The notes: generated from the letters alone by a model not told the origin. Numbered from the stretch's first letter, positions 1-12,498 are shown. The stretch is 64,000 nt of DNA from Norana najaformis (GCA_964023275.1 OZ029916.1:29913087-29977086), one strand, 5' to 3'. Made by a program: numbers and translations.

Positions 1-389
1 AGGATCGTGCTGCTGGAACAGTTCAGTCAAAGCAATGTTATTAACAATTCCATTCATTTTATGGTTTTGAGCTTCACACTATCAAGCTGCTTATTTATGG
101 CATCCTTTCTGTAAGAGACAGAACAAACACGTACACCAGTATGCAAGCCCAAGTGTTATTACAGGTGTTTCATCCATTCTCCTGAATAATAATCCTCTTC
201 TCTTTTTCTACTCAGTTTTCAATCGTCATAAAAGCTTGCACCTGCAGTTCATCATTAACTCAATATTTATCGCCATCCTCCTCCACCTCCAGGGAACCTG
301 TTGCCATTTAGTCCAAGGTCAGCAGAGACTTTCTTCAGCTCCGCTAGTGTCATTAAATTAAGCACGAATGTTTTGTTGCACTTCGATAC

Positions 390-3300
390 CTGTACAGCAA
401 TGATGTTACGTGGTATCAGTTCACAGTGCTGTCGAACAGCAAAATGCCAGGTACGAATCCTCATAAGATCGTCAAACGTAAACTCTAGAATCAGACGTCC
501 CTCTGTCAAGACCTAACAGAAACAGACTGATCTAAAACATCCAGCAACTTACACACAGCAACTTTTAGACATTTTAAAATGTACTATATAAATGCTTTGA
601 TATGTACATTTTCAAACTGTCTTAAAAGGCATTTGTTTACATCATACAGCAATTTGTGAGGTAAATGAAAGGTGCTATATTAAATGTCTTGATACAGACA
701 TACACACAACTATAAATACATACATACATGAATACATACATACACACATGAAACCAGGACAGTGAGAAGCTTAATTTATTTGAAATGATGAAAATCATAA
801 CAATTCACAGAGACAAGTGTGCGTGAACAGCTTGCCAAGGGTCATTTCGTGGAGTCCACTCAGCAGGCCTGAACCTGCAATCATTATATTGCAGACCAAG
901 CATGCTACCAAAAGACCACAGTATCTTACAGTCAAGGCTAACCCGTGCCATTCACAGTTCAAATCTTTCTGTCACACATGACAAATTCTGAGTTAAATGC
1001 CATTAACTAACACTCTTAAGCTATCCATGCTCATCTTTGATTTATAGGACAAGCCATGGACAAAGCTCTTGTCTGATGTTCAACCAATTTTTTCCAGCAG
1101 TTTTTTCCTCAGATGAATCAGAAATAATGTTAGGTTCGAAGGAGAATCATTCAAGTTACATGGCTTGAGAAAAAATTGACAATTATATATAACACACAAG
1201 GTATCAACCCCAAATGCGAAAAAAGAATATTGTCCTGATTAAAGTACTTTACTGAATAATTATGGTTATGTGAAATGAAAACTATTTACCTTAGTGAAGA
1301 CAGGGCAGGTATGGTGTGCCACCATTGTAGCTTGGTCTGAGTCAAGTATTATGGCTGTGTTATGAAACGATTCCTTTGAATGCTTCAGTAGAAAGAACAG
1401 TTCTGTCACACCACCTTCAAATAGACTACGGAAATATCGAGGAATCAATGTACGCCCAATTGCTACAAAAATAAACACATTACAATTCTTTGAATTTTCA
1501 CATCTATGTCTTACCAAACACAACATACCTTTCAAAGTACTGTAGCGCAAACTGTTCTCTTTTGCCAAAACACTTCTGCATATATACCTTGAAGAGGTGC
1601 AATGCAAATCTATTGAACAAATGAATGAACTGAACGAATGAAGTCGCTATTGGCAATTATGGAGACTGGCCAATGGTAGGCTACTACAGTTTGTACAGCA
1701 AGGTAATAAGATCAAAAAGGTTTTGTTTATAGGCACTGAACTCAGTCCATATATTGCAGTATTAGTAAGAATACAAGGTTGGTTGAAAGATAAGTTGCAA
1801 GAAGTTGGTTTCAGTAACATGGTAGTCTCTTGGCTTTAAAACCACCACAATGTCACTGTAGCATCACAAACTACCAGTAATACAAATTTTTCTAGTTCAA
1901 ATTAATCTACTAAGATATTACAGACTGTTTGCTTGTGCAGTCAGCTTAGATATACTGTCATATAATTACCAGCATCGAATTTTACCAATACTGTAGGGTA
2001 TAATGATGATAATATTAAGCTTAGGGATTTGGTCAGCTTTCATCAAATGCATCATGCAGGCAAAAAGTCAAATAAGTTTGAATTAACTGACAGGATGAAA
2101 GCAAGAAATATCTGTTGCCTGCCAAGCAGCCAATATTCAATGGTGCGGAGAAGAACAGCTGAATGCTACTTGAAATTGGATGGAGACCATCTAAGGTTTA
2201 AGACACTGGATAAGAAGACATCCATAAACTTCAGGTTGTCTCAGTCTGAACCTCAAGATCTCTGGGTTTACTGATTGTTGACAATTTGTTATTTTTTTCC
2301 AGCAATCCATTTTAGAAAATTGGCCATGGAGATTGGTCAAATTTATTAGAGAAACCGAATCTTCATCACAAAGATAGTCCTTCGACTTTGAAGCTGAGAA
2401 CTCTTCTCGTTTGGTCAATAAACTAAAATGATTCATTTCCTGTGTTAAAGCTAAATGATGCCTTTTGATGAATTTTGTTAATGACTTTTGGTTCATCGAC
2501 TGAGTCACTGTATATATTTTAAGAGTATTGTTCGACAATGAAGTCAAGTCGTTCCTGTGAAACACAATATGTGGGACAGTGACATACAAAGTGCACGTTC
2601 AAACAAAAGTGAAACTTCATCAGCCGACCAAAAACTCTACAACAGGTCAAGCTGCTGAAATAGATTGTCTTTTGCTGCTGATGCCAGCTGCAAAAAAAAA
2701 GTTACTGGGAGTTATGTCAAGTCGTAAGTGACCATTTGGATTTGATGTGGGAGGTAGATTAACTTATTAAGTACACACAAAACTTAGTCTAGGTTAAGTG
2801 AAGTAGGCTAGGTAGGTTAGGTTTGTACAGGTTGCTTATTACATCTAAAGGACTTGCAATGCTATATAAATGTTAAAATATTAATTATTGAACACTGTTC
2901 AATATTTCATACAACTGCCAATTACAGGATGCTATTTTTGTAGTCAAACCAATGGCAATTTCTGTGCTGGTGTTGAATTATGTTCCATATATATTTGGTG
3001 GCTAAAACTCATCTCACCCATTTCTGTGTGATTGTGAGCTTTGACTCTTATCACTCCCATTTGATTAAGCAAATTATGTCAGAACTTACTGTATCTCTTC
3101 AGCCCATCTTCCAGACAGAAGGTCAAAGTCAAAATGGCATCATCCTCAAAGAATTCAGTCGCAAATGCATCCCACCAAAGATTATCGGTTTCCTAAAAAA
3201 CAACACCTATGCCACTACTGTGTAAGTTTCTTAATATAAGTGATTGTGCATGAGAAAACCCAGCCTAAGTCAGATAAATCAATATGCGAGAAATGCACTC

Positions 3301-6224
3301 AGAAGTATTTGAGTAATGATGTACATATTAAAACATTTATAACTTTTTTACTATTTGTGATACAAAATGTGGTTTTCACCAAATTACTCATCACTTCTAG
3401 TCTACTCCAGCGCAATTCAATATTAAAAGCATATTTTAATTTTCCAGCTTAAGCTGGGTTTTCATGCATGGCACACATGCCATCAAATTGTACTGTCCCA
3501 ACTTGAACATAGTGACAGGTTCAAAAGCATTACATCATACAACAGACACTCAAAAAAGCTGTTCCCTTTAACAAGCCATAAGCTAAACGTATTGTACTTA
3601 TACGATGGACCTCTATATGATGGGTCTGGCACATCAGTGCATGATGCATAACTAAGAGGGACTCTTGGTATTTGGTGGTTACCTACTTACATATACTTAT
3701 GGATGCAAGCATAAGAAGAAACTAGTAACAGGTAAAGAAGTTTAGTGTTTCAAAATTATGCATTTTCTTGTATACTGGAATATATATATAAACACAAACA
3801 TAAATACATGTATACATCTGCTTGAGTATCAAAAGCTACACTACTACACTGAGATTTTGAAGCCAACAGCATCCTATTTAGTCAGAGAGTTTCTCATTTA
3901 GAAATGGGCCTTGTTTACCCCCGATAAGCTTTATGTGCAAACATTAACCCTTGCATATCTTAAGCTGGAACTACATATCTGCACTGCAAGCAATATGCAC
4001 AAGTCAGTGCAAAATGGAACGTATAAAGACCCTGTAAAACAAAACTTCCTTGAACACCAAGAAAAACATCATGCAGCACAATACACATAGCCTGAACAGA
4101 GGTGATAAAGTTTGGATCCTTAATGATTAACAGCTGGATGCTGAGAGACATCTTACTGCTTACATCAGTCCACTGCTGTAGTCTTTTGTTCAGTTCGTAG
4201 ACTCTGTAATCTGGCTGACCCATGAATGGCATACGAGGCCTGCAACAGGATGCATGTCAGCTGATCAGCTGTGCAAAGATTTAAATCAACCACAGCAGGT
4301 GTAGTTTACATAACATGTATGAATCTAGAAATGCATTAACCAAAATAATTCAAAAAGAGCTCCATACTAGCCAGGAGCTAAGGTAAGGCAAAGATAAGGA
4401 AGGGTAAAGTATATTAAGATATGGTAAGGTAATTGCCCAGTGGACAAATTTTCTGTACAGGTCACAGCACTGTATGTGATGTCCTCTATCCCTGGCTACA
4501 GATTGCTCCTTTCGGCAGTGCAGGGTAACCTGCTCGTCCCATTGGTCCAAACAGTCACGTCTCAGTGCAGAAGTTTTGCCGTAGTCGGTCCTACTTCTTG
4601 GAATGGTTTGCCTGCGACATGAGCTTCTCTGCCGTCCTCCCTCCCTCTTCCTCAAGTACTTAAGACCATTTTGTTCCCCAGAGGCGCTGAGTTGTCTGGC
4701 CGGAAGCGCCTCTGATGAGTTTATCTTAAAGTGGCGCTTTGTACATTCCTCATTATGAATATGAAAATTCCTGATTATGAATGTGATGAATTCAAGAATG
4801 AATTGTCAGTTGCATGTGATGCACCAGGATTTGAATTCTGGACACGGAGGAGAAAAGCAAGTCCATTCAAGATCTGACAACATGCCACCCATTCAAAATG
4901 GCATTCATTGTCCCCCTTGGATCACTGTCTTCTACATTTCACCACTCCTCATCTGCAGGTGAAGCCGGTCTAAATGGTCAGGCCTACGTAGGGCTGGAAT
5001 AACCTGGATCAAAAGGCCTTCCAAGGCCTGTTGAACAGTCCACTCTGTAATGACCTGTTGACCATGGAAGGCCATTCTCAGACAAATTCTTCACCATCTT
5101 CAAAACACCCTGATCTGTTCAGAGAAAAGGGATGTTTTGCTGGGAAAAGGTGAACTAATGGAATACGGACAATCCTCGCTGACTGTGGTCACTGGTCTCC
5201 AACATTTTAGGCCTCTCTAGATCCACATAACTGTCATTCACAGCCATGTACTATCTGGAGTTTATGTCAAACGATCAGCTTGGTCCATTGCTCTACCAAA
5301 GGTGCTCCATCACCAACCTTTCCTCCAACTGATTTCAGTCACAGTTGGAGCCTATCTCCATCAAAGAGCTGCACCAGTTGTTACTGTCATCACCATCAAA
5401 GCTGTGTGAGCTTGACCCTCTGTCACCATTTCTAATAAAGGACTTAGCGGACAATCTTACGAGTTTCTCTTGGAGTAGTGCTATATAATTTGTGATTACA
5501 ATTACAGTTACAATAAGCATATCAGCACAACATTATGCCAGGGATGTTGAATGTGATGCTATCTACCAACCATAGAGAAGATTTCATCACTGGTTTGCAC
5601 TCACTGGCATAGATCATTCCAGATCTGCCTGAATACAAGCAGATAGGAGAATCTAACCAGACAGGATGGCACAAAATTGTCCGTGGTGCAGCCAATTCTT
5701 GGCTCGGGGTAGAAGACGGTTCAAAACACGACATGACAGATATAATTACTTTTTAGTTACTACACAAGGGAAAGACAAAGCCAAATTTGCCAGACTTGAA
5801 AAAATGGTAAACTTCATGCAGTTGGCTGAGTTGTAAGGAATCAAAGCATCAAAATTAAATTTGTAGCACAATAATTGGCAGTGTTAATGCATGTGCAAAA
5901 CATCATTTGCATCGTTTACTGTCAATATTCACAATTCTTAGAGTATTGTGGTTTGCATTCACTGGCATAGCCATTTCCATCATTCCAGATCTGCCTGAAT
6001 ACAAGCAGATAAGACAATCTAACTGGACACTGAGATCATTCAGCAGGTTTTAGCACAGCCCTTCTGAGAGATTTTTGGAAAGGTTCAGCATGAATGCTCA
6101 GATATATAGACAGGCATACACAGGAAGATCACAGCACAAATCTGTCAACTTACATCATAATAACATCTTGTTCCAAGGGTATTGGCATCATCTGCTGAAC
6201 AGGCATCCTGAACTGAGCAGGCAT
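390..6224 (-). CDS. LDB1: LIM-domain-binding protein, LDB1/Chip family (5' part; 3' exons outside window)
   Basis: LDB proteins are nuclear cofactors that self-associate and bind LIM-homeodomain and LMO proteins, linking enhancers to promoters. Coding exons on the minus strand: 6154-6224, 4164-4239, 3090-3192, 1290-1462 and 390-512. All junctions have AG/GT and compatible phases, and together they give 182 codons. Visible family blocks are DYRVYELNKRLQQWTD, DNLWWDAFATEFFEDDA, IGRTLIPRYFRSLFEGG and TEGRLILEFTFDDLMRIRTW, all from the dimerisation region. The proposed start at 6224 puts 33 residues before DYRVYELN, close to the vertebrate spacing. An in-frame stop lies upstream if the acceptor near 6320 is used. 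The nuclear localisation and LIM-interaction exons lie left of base 390. Some normally invariant positions differ (QHCELIPRN where relatives have QHRELIPRS). If the donor at 389 is skipped, the frame reads on to a stop at 267 with a Gly-rich end. Family assignment is firm; orthology versus a divergent paralogue is open. Confidence 0.9.
630..760 (+). repeat. Interspersed repeat 3' end with (CATA)n-like tail
   Basis: A short consensus, GAGGTA-x-AAAGG-x-GCTATATTAA-x-GTCTTGATA, runs into imperfect CATA repeats. The same end recurs at 27060-27120 (+), 27810-27885 (-), 60520-60570 (+) and 60600-60660 (-). I infer a LINE or SINE 3' end. It lies in an LDB1 intron. Confidence 0.55.
4440..4760 (+). mobile_element. 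Degraded non-LTR retrotransposon, reverse-transcriptase C-terminal end
   Basis: The forward frame reads FAVVGPTSWNGLP, the standard C-terminal block of CR1/L2-type LINE ORF2 proteins, preceded by VQGNLLVPLVQT. The frame breaks soon after. It is inserted in the first LDB1 intron, opposite to the gene. Clade not resolved. Confidence 0.6.
5330..5520 (+). mobile_element. LINE fragment with ATTACA tail
   Basis: The forward frame reads LHQLLLSSPSKLCELDPLSPF, with the CDLDPIPT-like motif of CR1-group reverse transcriptases. It then jumps to a 3' end with GTTTCTCTTGGAG, GCTATATAA and ATTACAATTACA. The same 3' end recurs near 31500 and 51750. It sits inside an LDB1 intron. Confidence 0.55.
5593..6035 (+). 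repeat. Local direct duplication of about 70 bp
   Basis: Bases 5593-5664 and 5951-6030 share a near-identical segment beginning TTTGCA-x-TCACTGGCATAG and including the 20-mer CCAGATCTGCCTGAATACAA. A shorter related stretch (ATTCTTAGAGTATCGTGGT) recurs near 6877. It is next to the first coding exon of the LDB gene. Confidence 0.6.
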
Positions 6225-9055
6225 AAAAAATTGTCCAGGTGAATGTGGCGTTGCCGCAAGAGGGCTCAGGGGGCCCTTCCCTGGTTCCTCCAGGTTGACC
6301 ACAATTACCACAGATTAAAAACTGCACACTGCAATAGAAAATGGAATGAAAATTTAACATTTCAATACAAGGCAAAAAAAGTGAAAAGTAAATCATAGCA
6401 GCCAAAAAATAAGTCCACAAATCTATAAGGCTCTTTCGTGTTCACGTGGAATTCATAATGTCTGAAAAGTGCAGTGACAGGCAGGCCCTAACTAAATGAC
6501 TGCAATTAGTTAGGCCATTTCAATTAGTCAATTACTTATGCCTACTGAATAATTAATCTCTGACTCCTAGTTTGGGCAAAAAAATAACAAACTGAGTAAG
6601 CAAAAATCCTTGACAGCTATATATAGCACTCATCCCACCCCTAGTTACTTTAAAAAACGAAAGAAGGAAGAAGCAATTATTACATTTTAAAATCATTTGT
6701 TCATTTAAAGCATTCATGCACAACGAAATATGTCAATACATCTAATACAAGACAGTAAATAATCACTGATCACAGATACTGTACGTCTAAAAATAAGAGA
6801 GCAGTGAGAGCTGGACCATAAAGAAAGATGGAGAGGCAAGAATCAACACATTTGAAATGAAGCATCTGTGGCCGATTCTTAGAGTATCGTGGTCTGCTAC
6901 TAGTGGGTCCTAGAGGTGGTGCAACACTAACATCCCAGACGTGCACACTGGTTACCGATTTTATTTAATTTTTAAATTTTATGCAGTTGCTCACCAGTTC
7001 ATACCACCTAGTCTAGAATTTGCCTTTCCTCCATACAATATTTTAAAAAGTAGAAAAATTTGCTCCTAGTATTAAAATCTGCAAAATCTGCAGAATTTTC
7101 TCATTTGTCTTTAATTTATAACCAATTCTGAAATGTCTAGTCATGGGGGATATGAAAACGTGTGGCCAACTGGAGCACACCGCAATATTTGAGTATGAAC
7201 CATTTTAGTGAAATTAATTTTTGTCATATATCTGACACAGTAGTATCCAATTAAAGTACTTATTCAAGAAAGTCAACTCATTAATGCAACTGTGCACCAG
7301 AGTACCCAAATGGCAATGCAAACACAGGTGAATCCATAAGTTCTGACAGAAGGGCCAAATTTTGTCATGGGTAAAATCACTTTGGGTAAGGACAACCAGT
7401 GGCATGCCCGTCCCCAAATAAATTTCTGTTACCATGGCCAGACTGAATCCCTGGATCCATCTTTCAATGTGGAGAAGAAAACAAAGAGGACATGTGGTAG
7501 TGAATTATGAAGCACAGCTTTTGGCTGCCTTGGGGAAAGGTTAAGAAAACAATGCTGTGCAACCCACTTCGCACCTTAATAGATGATATCGTGCTACTGA
7601 ATCTGTTCTACATGAAATTCAAGAGCTAAAGTAATAATTTATATTCGCATGCTTACTTTTTACAAAAAGGCGCTATATCATGTCCAGATAAACATACATG
7701 CATGCATCCTAATTTCTCTCGCAGTCAAGGGAGGCCATATTGTTTATAAGTAGGGCGACCGCAAGCGGCCGTTTGTCGAGAATTACGTATACATACAAAC
7801 ATATATACATAAATGCAATTTCAAGCAAAATCTACTGTAATAATTAAAATAAAAAGCTAATGTAATAGTGACAATTACAAACAACAGGTTTAACAGATAC
7901 TTGAGTAATTACACAGAGTATTTAATTTGTTACCATTAAAGCTGAAATTTAAAGATGTCCTACGTAAAACATCGCGTTAGTTTGCAGAAATGATAGGGGG
8001 TCACACCTTCAAGCAAAATTACTTCTCTTAAAACATTGAGACGTTTCACTAAATAAACACACAACAAACAGTCGTGCGTTTCTCTAATGTAATTTTAATA
8101 TTTTCACATCCAAGAGCCTGTTCAACGTAAATTCCGAGCGTATTCGAAGTACATACATTTCATTCAGGGTGTAGAACAAGAGCGATTAAAGCCCGTATAG
8201 AAATTATGCTCTGGACATTTAGACTCCCAGGCTTTTCGACGCATGAAATCAATTTATTACCGATGTGAAAAAGCTTTTAATATTGACAAATGTGATATGT
8301 CGTTTTATCTGTTTTTAATAGGAATCACAGGGAATGCGCTTTTCTTAATAAGTGATAGCTCCTGTTCAATCGAATAGCTCCGAGTATGCTCCGATTTTGC
8401 TATGAATCCACGTGGAAGCAGCCCGATTACAAGTTGACATTTCTACGTTTTCCTGGCCTCTTCTCAAACTAAAAGAATATCTTCTAAACTTAGAATAGCT
8501 TTTCACAATAATTCGGGCATAACCCAGAAGCGCTCAGATGAGTTCGAGCCAACAGGAAGAAAAAACGGCAAAAGACTGAGTACTATATGTAGCCTACATT
8601 TGTTCAAGTGTAATTGTAATAGTAAACTCGGAAAGCTCCTATCCGCTATTTCAATGCTAAACATAGGGCCAGACTTGTGAACAGCTAAATTACCACGAGT
8701 CTTTATCCCCCAAAACTAGGCCATATGCGAGCCGATATTTGATATTGTAAAGCATCCTTAAAGTAGCTTGCTATTGACGATGCTGTACAAATTATCGTGA
8801 TTACAATTACAATTACAATGTGTTTTGACATCTTCTGTGAAGCCGAAAGTAGGCCTACTCTCAATTCACAAACGCCATAGAGGCATAGATTCTCCGATCG
8901 CATCACCCATCTTTCCCGCTCGTACTTTATGTATATCCGTGTACTTCACAGAATTCGCCCCATGCTTTAGGCCTATTTCAAAACCGCATCTACCATTACC
9001 ACATCCATAGTCCATGCAAAACTATTGTAATTCATTTTCGTGAATATGGATATAA
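6225..9055. other. 5' flank of the LDB gene, no coding sequence recognised
   Basis: No conserved protein block is visible. The LDB 5' untranslated exon(s) and promoter are expected here on the minus strand, but I could not fix an exon. A LINE-type tail (ATTACAATTACAATTACA) lies near 8800-8820. The first two copies of the octamer TAGGCCTA in the window occur at 8850 and 8968. Confidence 0.4.
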
Positions 9056-9059
9056 CCTA

Positions 9060-9730
9060 CTTACACTGCCTTGAATCTATTCAGAATGCTCTTGATCGTG
9101 CTGTCACCAAAACTCCCACACATCATCACATCACTCCTTCTCTCAAATCACTTTATTGGCTTAAAATACCTAAACTAATTGAGTGAAAATTCTTATCACT
9201 TGCCTATAACTCAATTCAACCTTTCCAACCTTCCTATCTTCGTCAGTTATTTACAATCCAACCAATCGTTCAACCCGCTCCTCTTCTGTCCTAGCACTTC
9301 GCCTTCCCGACACATCGTCCTTAAAATTTGGAAATCGCTCCATTGACATAGCTGCTCCACCCCTCTGGACTAAACTCGCGCAAGAATTACGACAATTATC
9401 TAACCCATCAAACGAACTCACCAATTTTTCACCTCTTGCAATTTTTTCTGGGCTGGTCTTTCACAGAAAGCTGATAACTTTACTCTTCCAAAAATCTTAT
9501 CCTAATTCTTCCTCTTCCCTTTATCTCTCTCTCTCTCCGATCCAATCCAAAACATTATACTCCATAGCCATCTGACAGTCTGCCTTCCTGACTCGAACAC
9601 TTTCTGCCTATCAATTATGTTTTGACTGAACGCCTGTGAATAAGCTGGTTCCCGCGATTTGGCTGTCGTTGGGCGATGTAGAAATCTCGAGCTTACGATT
9701 ACGATTACGAATTATCATTCATACAATCAG
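9060..9730 (+). mobile_element. Degraded CR1/L2-type LINE, ORF2 C-terminus and 3' end
   Basis: Forward-frame pieces read HHHITPSLKSLYWLKIP and PSYLRQLFTIQP, typical of LINE ORF2 C-termini, with several stops. The 3' end includes GTTTTGACTG, GTGAATAAGCTGGT and GTAGAAATCTCGAGC, followed by (TTACGA)n. Related 3' ends occur at 12905-13015 and 63600-63755. Confidence 0.7.
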
Positions 9731-9873
9731 AAAATATAATGATGACAACGATAACGACGACGACGATGATGACGATGAAGTTAACGATGATAATCTATAT
9801 TTTTGTGCGCAATTCAATCTACTCATAGGCCTGCAATTCAGTCGCATCTCGGCTACTACAGCAGTTCTTATAA

Positions 9874-12498
9874 CACTGGCCAACACATAATTTGTTGCCT
9901 CAAATGTTAGAACTGTTTCTGGGTATATTTGACCTGCTGATTCCAGAAAAGGCACCAGTTTTCTCCCAGCAGGTCTAGTTTTCGAGATATAGAACATTAT
10001 GCCATATACCAGTCCTTGCCTCTGCTAGCCCATAAAACATAAGGCTATAGCTATAATTATGTAGTGCTCAATTTATTATGTGATACACTAAATAAACATA
10101 ATAATACAAATACTTAAAAGAAAATGGTAGTACCTGAAACTGTACTTATATGATACCAAACAGAACAAGTTTGTTATAAAAATTTCAAGTCATTCGACAC
10201 CGAAGAAGCTCCTTTTGTACGATTTCCGAGTGTGGCATCTGCCGGAACAATCGCGCATAATATTCCAGCAATAGTCTGCCATCATGTGTGCATCCCATCT
10301 TCCTTGATATCGATTTTCCATTGTTTTGATGTCTTGGTGAAATCTTTCACCTTGCTCTTCGCTGAAGTCACCAAGATTCTCTGGAAAGCGATCTAAGTGA
10401 CTGTGGAGATAATGGACTTTAATGCTCATGTTGCAGCCAAGCTTGTTGAAATGAAGAAGCATATCCTCTACTGGTTGTGCATAATTGTCTGCCTTCTTGT
10501 TGCCAAGAAAATTTTTAGTTACAAGAACAAAGGAAGACCAGGCACAAGATTCGATTTCATTCATTGATGGTATGAAAAGTGGGTCATTCATAAGTTGCCT
10601 GATCTGTGGACCATCGAAGATTCCAGCCTTCAATTTTTCCATTGTAATTCCTGGTAACTTGTGTACTATGTATTCGAAGCATGAACCTTCTTTATTCAAA
10701 GCCCTGACAAATTGTTTCATCAGGCCTAGCTTTATATGTAATGGTGGCAGTATGATCCTATCTCGTGCCACCAAAGATTCCTTGATTACATTTTGAGCTC
10801 CAACCACCATGTCTTTCCTCGAAGGCCAATCTTTTCTTGTCCAATGTTCATGCCTGGCTCTACTGTCCCAAAGACACAAAAAGCAGGGATACTTTGTGTA
10901 GCCACTTTGTTGACCAAGGAGGAAATTTGCCATCTTCAAGTCTACACAAATTACCCATTGATGTTCTTTGTATTTTATCTTTTCCAGTACTAAAGAGATG
11001 GCATTGTACTCTTCTTTCATCCTGGTGGAGTGACCGATTGGAATAGAACCAAATTTGTTGCCGTTATTTAAAAGCACACATTTCAGACTACGTTTTGAAC
11101 TGTCGATAAAAAGACGCCACTCATCTGGGCTGTAATCCGACAGACCAATTTTCTTCAATAAGTTGCTGATGTCATTACAGAATACTAGGTTGTTGTCTTC
11201 GGTAAAGAATGGCAGCAAATCCTTTTCTCTGTTTCTATAAATTGTAATTTTCGTTCCAGGCTGAAGTGCATTCTTTTCCTTTAGTCTGGACGCAAGCAAT
11301 TCAGAGGACTCTTTGGAAAGATTTAAGTCCCTGATCAGATCACTCAACTCTTTTTGGTCAAAACGTTCACTGTGTGAAGTTGATTGGAAATCACTGTCAC
11401 TGCCCCCACTTTCTTCACTTTCGTCATCTTGTCCGATATTGGACATGCAAGTCTCATCGTCTGAGAGCTGAGGTAGTTCGCGAAAAGGTGGAACTGGTAC
11501 ATTATCCGAATGTGGAACAGGTCTCCTGGCTGAAGGTATATCAGGGTAAGACAACTTGTGACGATTATTTCGATTGATGCCTATGATATTAACCATACAA
11601 AAGTAACAGTCGTCGAAGTGGTTTATCTGTTCCCTCCAAACCATCGGTACACCAAATTTCAGGCAGCTTCTCTTTCCAATTGTCCAGTGGCGCAATTGTT
11701 CAATACAAGTTTTGCATACTGTATGAGGAGCCCATTGCTTATCTTGATCTCCAAGTTTGACACCAAAATAACCTACATATGCTCTTTTTACAAACTCAGA
11801 AATCGGTTTCCTGTTTGCTTTTAGTGTGTATTCCCCACAAATGTAGCAGAATATGTCTGGATGGTTAATGCAGCTCCGTCTGGAAGTAGCCATAACCTTA
11901 AGGATGTTCGCATCTGAGGAATTAAATGACTAACCTAAAAAATAGTAAGAACATGTAGTTATTTAATGCTCACATTCACAGATTGTTCTTGCGACCAACT
12001 CTTAATATGCCCTAAGACGACTGCGGCTGCTCTAGCTTTCAGGAGGCGGTTTATATAGGCTATAAATGCTGACTTCAGCATAATCTATTTACATAGTTCG
12101 AAACCATGAAACGCTGTATAAGCACAAATAAATTCTAAATGAGGCCATGAATTTAGTGCTGAGTAAGCTGTAGGCTACGGAATAGTTATTTCGTTGAATC
12201 AGCAATATCTCAGCACGCGGCAAGATATGCTGATTTTACATTATTAGGATGTAGGCATTATATGAATCAGCAAGAATTATAATTAGCCATAAATAAAGCT
12301 TATTATGACATTTTAGTTTTGCCAAAGACATCGTTTAAAGAGTGGACTGGGTTTTCTTTACAAAATCGACGATATCTCAGAAACTAGACCTGATGCACTC
12401 AATCCAATGACATTTTCTGAATCAGCGCTCAAAATTACCCCAAGAACAGGTCTAAAACCGAAGGCAACAAGAAAAAAAAATTTTTCTGTTGGCCAGTG
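9874..12498 (-). mobile_element. Complete DNA transposon with CACTGG termini and TAA target duplication
   Basis: Both ends carry the inverted sequence CACTGGCCAACA. Imperfect inverted similarity continues for about 110 bp, with shared blocks TTGTTGCCT, GCTGATTC, AGAAAA, CAGGTCTAGTTT and GAGATAT. TAA flanks the element on both sides (9871-9873 and 12499-12501), consistent with a 3 bp target duplication. Length is 2,625 bp. The only long ORF is the intact 567-codon reading frame at 10190-11893. Known family facts: CACTA/Mirage/Chapaev (CMC) elements start CACTR and make 2-4 bp duplications. Assignment to CMC is inference from the ends alone. The arms have diverged from each other, yet the ORF is unbroken. 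Confidence 0.85.
10190..11893 (-). CDS. Transposase-like protein of the CACTGG-ended element, 567 aa, single exon
   Basis: An intact, intronless frame from ATG at 11893 to stop at 10190. The N-terminus has Cys pairs at about residues 16/19, 60/63 and 96/99, suggesting a zinc-binding DNA-recognition domain, followed by an acidic Ser-rich linker (140-180). The middle resembles an RNase H-type fold: LFIDSSKRSLKCVLLNNGN (D264), WVICVDLKMANFL (D318), a CFLCLWD Cys pair (337/340), PPLHIKLGLMK (about 383-393) and SEEQGERFHQDIK (E512/E513). I propose D264, D318 and one of the late glutamates as a DDE triad. I recognise the C-terminal half as a widespread unnamed multicopy protein type in invertebrate genomes, but not a named family. 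The flanking inverted repeats support a transposase role. A domesticated gene is the alternative. Confidence 0.8.
   Translation of the reverse strand: MATSRRSCINHPDIFCYICGEYTLKANRKPISEFVKRAYVGYFGVKLGDQDKQWAPHTVCKTCIEQLRHWTIGKRSCLKFGVPMVWREQINHFDDCYFCMVNIIGINRNNRHKLSYPDIPSARRPVPHSDNVPVPPFRELPQLSDDETCMSNIGQDDESEESGGSDSDFQSTSHSERFDQKELSDLIRDLNLSKESSELLASRLKEKNALQPGTKITIYRNREKDLLPFFTEDNNLVFCNDISNLLKKIGLSDYSPDEWRLFIDSSKRSLKCVLLNNGNKFGSIPIGHSTRMKEEYNAISLVLEKIKYKEHQWVICVDLKMANFLLGQQSGYTKYPCFLCLWDSRARHEHWTRKDWPSRKDMVVGAQNVIKESLVARDRIILPPLHIKLGLMKQFVRALNKEGSCFEYIVHKLPGITMEKLKAGIFDGPQIRQLMNDPLFIPSMNEIESCAWSSFVLVTKNFLGNKKADNYAQPVEDMLLHFNKLGCNMSIKVHYLHSHLDRFPENLGDFSEEQGERFHQDIKTMENRYQGRWDAHMMADYCWNIMRDCSGRCHTRKSYKRSFFGVE

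Noticed and set aside
2191..2589. 132-codon minus-strand frame within an LDB intron
   Set aside because: No recognisable domain, lies inside a spliced intron between exons with matching phases, and has ordinary AT-rich composition.
6145..6420. Alternative reading of the first LDB exon (frame with GNCGQPGG and CSVQDACSADD)
   Set aside because: The other frame gives a Met/Pro/Gln-rich N-terminus that joins in phase to MPRMPFMGQPDYRVYELN; this frame does not.
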